DNA of 32,795 nucleotides, from assembly GCF_001039355.2 (NCBI RefSeq), contig NW_019775745.1, positions 195,195 through 227,989 on the forward strand, read 5' to 3'. Positions 21,901 to 28,634 of this stretch are shown piece by piece. How positions within the stretch are numbered: the first letter of the stretch is position 1; each line of letters opens with the position of its first letter. Both the position numbers and the translations under genes were made by a program. Source of the DNA: Lingula anatina. Lineage: Eukaryota; Brachiopoda; Lingulata; Lingulida; Lingulidae. Under the pieces are notes generated by a model that was not told the DNA's origin, ran no database searches, and saw nothing but the letters and a program-made list of their open reading frames with translations.

Positions 21901-24900
21901 TACTTGTATTTTTTAATGCAATGGTTAAGTTTGTCTGCCACAAGAACATGTCCATCATCAGTTGTAGATATCCCCAGTGGCTGATGCAGCTTGTCGCCAG
22001 TGCTCTCAATGCAAGACACAAACGTGCCGTCATACTTAAAAACTTGCAGTCTGTTGTTACGGCCGTCTCCAACAATGATGTTCCCATGTCGGTCAGTGCA
22101 TACCCCAGATGGACTCTTGAACTGACCTTTGCCCTTTCCCTCGAACCCTATCTGATGCTTAAAGGAAGCGTGGCGGTTGAGAACCAAGACGCAATTCCTC
22201 TCCTGGTCGCACACCATGATATCGTCGTCTTGGCCAATGGCAATGGTTCCAGGCCGCTTGATGCCGCGGAACGTAGAGGTGATGTCACCTTTCTTGTTGA
22301 AAATCAGGAGCTTCTCGTGGCAGTAGTCTGAGACGATGATGTCGCCTTGACTGTTGGTACCAACACAAACCCCTCCGCTCTTCTCACCATTGCATATAGG
22401 CATGACCTGCTTGAGGCGGCCGTCGAAATCAAAAATTAAGATACGATCAGCGTACAGCTGAGAGGACTGGATGTAGGCCTCAGGGCAGATGATTTCTTCT
22501 TTTGCGGCATTGACACACACGTCACTGCTCCCTGTCAGCTGACCTTCTTTTTTCTCCTCCATGGCAGCGAGGTGAAAATGGCGGACGTACTTCCCGTCTT
22601 TGTCAAATATCTGCACTTTGTTGAGATCCAGGACAAAGTAGTTCTCACCCACAGCATGGACATGACGAGGACGGAATAACTGACCTGGACCATCTCCCTC
22701 CTCGCCGAACTTCATTACAGGATTATTGCTCTGGACCAGGATGGGGACCTCTTTTAAGGTTTGGTCATGGAAAACCAGGCGACATTTGTGAGGGCCAGAG
22801 ATCTGTGGCCTGAAGGTAAAGCTGTAATTGCCATTCCCCCTTTCCTCTGTGCTGACACTACATACCTTGTCTCCAAATGGGTCCAGGATGTCCAGTGCCA
22901 CTTTAAGGCACGAGAGAGGCTTGTCTTCGTAATTGGCTATCGCGACCTTGACACAGGATTCCAAGCTAGCCGTGGCACTTTCTGGCTCCATGTCCACCTT
23001 AGCAGGCATCCATTTTGAGTTGCGGAGACTTCCCATTCGGTTCAGCCCACCTCGAATCTCCTGCAAGGCATCGAAATCCTTAACAGAGAATTGTGGGTAT
23101 TCTATAGTGACTTCCTTGGAGCTGCAGTTAGTGGCGTCTTCACCCTCTATGTTGTTTGCATCTTCCTGCTTGGCGGTGTCAATCAGGTCTTGAAGCTTGC
23201 CTTTCTTGATAGTATGGCTGATTTGCTCTGAAGTGGAGGTAAGCTGATTGTAGTGCATCTCTGTCTCGATGATCATGTCCTTGAGCTTTGCTGCAATATG
23301 GCCGTGTTGGGTTCTCAAATTTTCCTTCATCTTTTGCCGGCGTTCTTCAATAGCTAGGCAGCACTTGTCCAGGGAGGTGTCGATGTCGGCCTCTGTCATC
23401 TTCTGCAGGCCGTTGAGGGAGCTGAGCTGCACTTGTAATGCTGACAGGATGTCTTCTTCTGACTGCATGAGTTGGCGTAATTTAGTTAACCTTTCCTGTA
23501 GTTTTTTAGTGAAGTTCCCCTTCATCACTGCCACCTCAGTGATAACGTGACCCTCACTCTCACGATGACTGAGAATGGTGCAGTCTCGACAGATGGCAGT
23601 CTCGCACTTGGAGCAGAAGAAGGACAGCGGTTGGTTGGCATGGGTTTGGCAGCCATCTTGATCTTTTTGTCGTTTGGTCATTCCCATCAGTAGTTCCTCC
23701 ATTTCCATGATATAGAAGTTAGTCTGGAGATGGGTGGCTCCACCTGTGTGTAATAAATGTGATGAATTACTATATATCAATGGTCCATCTCAACTTGATC
23801 ACAGAACACAATAATTCTTCAGTGACAAGGAAATTGAGCAAGTAGACTAGTCCGTTTTTCCTGCTTTGATTCCCATTGTGCACTGTAAGTAGGAGAGAGG
23901 TCCAGCCGACTACATAGCTAGTTCAGAAGTTGATAATTCACTGGAAACTTACATATGATGCCATCTCATTTTCATTATTTAGAAAATTACTTTGATACAT
24001 GTGTTCCACCTTGTGATATAAGGATAGCTAATCAATGTTGATTGATAGCCAGTCTTAAGTAATTGGTAAAAGCAGTCAGACTGTGATTGATATGGAAACA
24101 AACCTGCAAGCTCACTTGCAACACTTTAAAGTTTGTTAATTGGTCCTGGGGATCTCTGGAGGGAGATATGAGACTTGGATAATAAAAGTATTTAGAATAC
24201 ATCCTATGTCAAATAGAAGGAATTTTTGTTTACATATGTATTGCAATTATTATTATTATTTTTGTCTTTTGTTCTTTGATTATCCCATTATTTGATTATT
24301 ATTTTGTGGAAGCTATATGGATTTTTAAAGCACATTTTATTTTTGTAATTAAGTGGGATTTAAGTTTTAGAAGAAACACATAGCACACCAGTTATAAATA
24401 TATATAGTGTTAATTACACAGGGGGTGACAATCATGGGGATTTCCTGATTTGAGGGACTTTATTCTGGTCCAAACAAACACCTGCATGTAAAAAGTAAAT
24501 ACGTCATTGGCTGGAGTAGCTCTAACACTTGCCAATTTAGCCAAATGTTAACATTAACTTAAATTGGCTTAACAAAAGAGGGTTGATTTGACTTGTTTTA
24601 GTCAAAATTTAATCATTTGGAGAAAAAACTTGATAGAAGAGTAGTGATTGGTAGCTAATGCCTCCTTTACACTGGACGGCGTCCTTTCTGCGACCATGAA
24701 ATTTGGCATCGCTGTGGTCTTAATAAGGAGGCACGAGCATTAATTTTGTATCAGAATGAATGCTCAATGATCGGCCAGTTGTCGGCACGTAAAGCATTAT
24801 AATTTTTTAACTCTCAAATGGGGCCGTACTGCTGGACGCAGAAAGGACGCCGTCCAGTGTAAAGGGGGCTTAAGTAAAAAAAAAAAAGTAACACTACCCC

Positions 24901-27900
24901 AGATTGGACTTTACACAAACCCAGCCACAGAGGAGTAGACACCCTATTTATTTACCTGGAGGCAAGCCGACCTCTTGTCGACATGTTGGGCACTTAGCCT
25001 TCCCTTTGGAAGTCTTCAGTCCATCAATACACTTCATACAGAAGGTGTGGTGGCAGGGCAGGAGTTTGGGCTGGTGTTCCTCGTGGTCATACTGCTCAAA
25101 ACACACCTGACAGCTTAGGAGCTGGTTCTCCACGTCCATGGTACTGGAATATATGGAACAGCTATATTAGTTGTGTTTATGAGAGATATAGGTATATATA
25201 TATATATATATATATATTTGATATATACAGGAGCTGGTTCTCTGCGACCATGGTACTGAAATATAGGGATCAACTATATTAGGTGTGTTTGTGGGAGAAA
25301 TATTATATAATAGATATACAGGAGCTGGTTCTCTGCGTCCATGGTACTGAAAGACATAGGACAACTGCATTAGCCGTGTTTGTGGGAGAAATATATAAAA
25401 TAAATACAGGAGCTGGTTTCTTTCTATGTCCAAGGTACTGAAATATAGGGAACAATTACATGAGTCATGTTTGTGGGAGAAATATATATAATATACTGAC
25501 AGGCAATGAAAACGCATCATTTATTTATCAAATAATATTTTTAGTTCCTTTGGCACATTAAGAAATAACAGTTTACGTGTGAAATATGACCCATTATTCA
25601 GACACACAAGGTGAAATAAAGGTCAGAAAAGATTAGAATTTTTACTTATTTATATGGTTGGAATTGTTTCTCAGTAAAAAAGTTCAAGAAAGTTTTTTGC
25701 TGCGTTTTCATTGACTGTCAGTATAGATATAAGAGCTGGGTCTCCATGTCCATGGTACTAGAATACAAGGAATACAATGACACTTTTCTGCTTTTGAAAC
25801 CTTGAGAAGGAAATGTCTGCATGATTGGCAACAAATATATCAGGGAGTCATTTGTCTCTGAACTAGTCAATTTATGAATGTTAAACCTGTCATAATTATT
25901 TATTGTTAGATACCTTGTCTATGAGCACTGCACAAGTTGTTGTTAAGTCCTTTCTCAGTCTCGTCCTGCCATGACACTTGTTTTGATTCTAGATTGAGCT
26001 CTAATTCCTGTCACTCTTTCCTTAGAAACATGTCACATTTTTGGTTTCTTCAGACAAGGTGGCATTTGTCACAGGACATCTGAACACGGAATTTTCATCT
26101 TGTCATCCTCAGATCTTGTTAGGCTTGTTACCTGCACCTGTCACGTTCAACGCACATGTTCGTTAAGGCAGGAATGGTGTAAATAGGGTGATGCGAAGGT
26201 ACCTTAGAGATCTGCTTTCAGGGCTCGCTTGGTGACACAAGGGGCCCAGTTGGCAGTATAATGGAAAGCTGATTGATTGGTAAATGACTGATACTGAATG
26301 TGGTGTATTGTGGTATACATGTTCAGTGGCCAAGGATTGATTGGTATATCAGGGGTGGAATTAGGCCGTCTGCCGGGCCTTCTGGAAGACAGTCAGATAT
26401 TCAAGTTTACATTGACGGGTATCTAATTTTTTTCTGTTGGAAGACGGTCAAAAATAAAGGATGGATCAAAAAAGATAATTTGGAAGACTGTCAGAAAATA
26501 TCTGTGGATCCGCCTCTGTATATGACTGTAACTGAATGTGGGTATTGTGATATACATGTTCAGTGGCCAGGGCCCTGGCATATCTAACCACTTATTGTAG
26601 ACAAATACAGAAATGCATGGATGAACAATTGACTGAAATGGCAATCGGACACATTCATGTTTGGAGGCCCTTTTGCTGTACATAAAGCCAATATTTGTAC
26701 TTGTTGTATCTAGACAGCTATCAATCAATTATTATCATTGTTTCTATTGTTAAACCAGTTATTGTTCATGTTAGGAGGATGTATTTCATAAACTCCTGGC
26801 TGCAACCAATGAATGAATTAATAATTGTGGCCTTTTATGGCGGATCAATATTGTACACAATTACTCCTCATTTGCACTGGGATGAAATGTTAAGATATGG
26901 GACTTAGTATTGAAGAGCACTTGTTTATGGGTATTAAGACACCTGGTGAATTCTTTTACCTTGGATGTTATGAAAACAAAATAGGTTATCTAACTTTTAT
27001 TCATTGGTAGGAAAAGTGAAAATTGTGCAGGCTAGAGCACTTTCAAATTGTTTATTTAGTAACTTAGGTTTGCAGGCCTATTGTATAATACACTGTACGA
27101 TTTCTGGGAACAAATGTAATGTTTTACATCCTGTGGAAGTGTATACAAGACTTCCTTGTATTTCTCCAGTAATAACATTTGGTGGATTTCCTTTTTATTT
27201 GTGGGAGTGTAGAAAGTTCCTGGGTTTCAAATGCTATTTTTAATATCAAGAAACTCAGGAGAAGAGGATTGATTTTCATCTTTTTTGGAAACATAAAATT
27301 AATGATAATAATAACAAGAAAAAGAGTATATAACCTTTCTCTACATTTTTGAAAATATTTCTGCTATAAAGCACTTTAACAGCCTCTATTATAAAATGCA
27401 CTTCGACTTGTCAGTGAACAGAATATTCCTATCAGCATCTTGACTTGTTATAAACCAGGTGTTTCCATTTATAGGTGTAATATAAGAAGAAATATTATTC
27501 AAAACAATAAAAGCTGTTATCTGTAGTAAAAAGATACTTGTAATGTTTGTGCTAATTGGCATCTATTTTGCCATATTAAATGCAGATATTTTATATATTT
27601 TGTTTACTGATACACCAAATATCATATATATGTAATAGACAGAAAATCTATATTATGGATTACGAATATGAATTATGTGTCTGTGTGTGCCTGCGTATGT
27701 GCATGCTTGCGTGTTTGTGGGTGTGTTTGCTTGCGTATGTGTGTGTGTGCACACAGTGAGCAGTGTATTGAAAACACGACCAAGGTCTTTATTGTCTTCT
27801 GTTGACATTACATCCAATGTAAAGATCAATACTTTTTTGTCACTATGTTAACTTTGTAATTGATCAACTTTATTGCTGTTAAAAATTCTCCACAGTACTG

Positions 27901-28599
27901 ATGTGTCGTTTGAGATGGATGGGTCTAGGTTATGATACCAGGGAAGTTCTATATATTATTATTTTTTTTGTGATTTTTGTGTACATACGTCTGTTTATCA
28001 AATCGTCAAATTTCTGTCTTTTTAAAGGATGGATATATTGTTCTTAAATTTCATGCACAGCAAATTTCAGGGGTGGATGTTGAGGAATTTTGCTAAACAT
28101 TTGACTTTTTCTGGAATCCAGCTCACATAATTCTCTCTCTTTTTTGTCTCTTAATTGACAGCAAGCCTAGGTAATTTGTAGAAATCATTTACTTCAAAAT
28201 AAATGATAAATATTAATTTCAGTATCATAACTTGTGCATAGCACACTACATATCCTCTGAGGATGTTACTGCTGGATGTGCCCTGTTAAATTTAAATACT
28301 GACAGTGCCTGTGTACTAATTATATATCACTTGGTCTGGGTAAAAGATCAGGGGCATGAGGCAAATGCTTTAGATGTGATGTAGCATGCAAGACATTTGG
28401 TATCATAATGCCTTATATATTCATGATATATATAATATTATTTTGTCTCTCTGTAGAGGCTGCAGCAGAATCTGGCCCATGCCGAGCATGTGACTACAGA
28501 TGCTGAGACAAGAAAACAGATGGAATACAGACAGGAACTGGATAACCTGGACAGGGAGATGCAGAATGTGCAGGTAGTAGAGCATGTGTGTGCATACAC

Positions 28600-28634
<35 letters not shown>

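Larger units (their letters stand above)
25131..25770 (-). repeat. Five-copy array of the TRIM acceptor plus start codon
   Basis: Start-codon positions in the units (plus-strand CAT): 25137 (real), 25249, 25340, 25431 (ATG lost, reads TTG) and 25751. Each unit in transcript sense has CCCACAAACA-like intron bases, an AG acceptor-like site, TACCATGG, and codons for M-(D/V)-x-E-N-Q-L-type residues, then diverges after CAGCTCCT. The period is 91 bp. The first gap is 112 because of a TA tract, and the last is 320 because a 230-bp MITE interrupts the array; without it the gap is 90. Confidence 0.9.
16968..28456 (+). other. TBC1D31 intron 18, host of the TRIM gene
   Basis: This 11.5-kb intron (GTAAGT donor, CTCTGTAG acceptor) is far larger than any other in the gene. 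Besides the antisense TRIM gene it holds a pair of GC-rich hairpin repeats (17149 and 18289), three MITEs, and microsatellites near 25194 and 27670-27755. One N occurs at 17491. In 18410-21890 and 26580-28440 I see no gene, only AT-rich sequence and short chance frames. Confidence 0.85.

Noticed and set aside
21789-22331. 180-codon plus-strand frame over the TRIM 3' exon
   Set aside because: It is the complement of the well-supported TRIM NHL region, with no independent motif.
25167-25520. 117-codon minus-strand frame upstream of the TRIM start
   Set aside because: It is the tandem start-exon array read through in one frame; its repeated residues come from the DNA repeats, not from a protein.
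25131-25770. CRISPR-like array
   Set aside because: Units are diverged, contain splice and start signals of a eukaryotic gene, and have no conserved-repeat/unique-spacer alternation.
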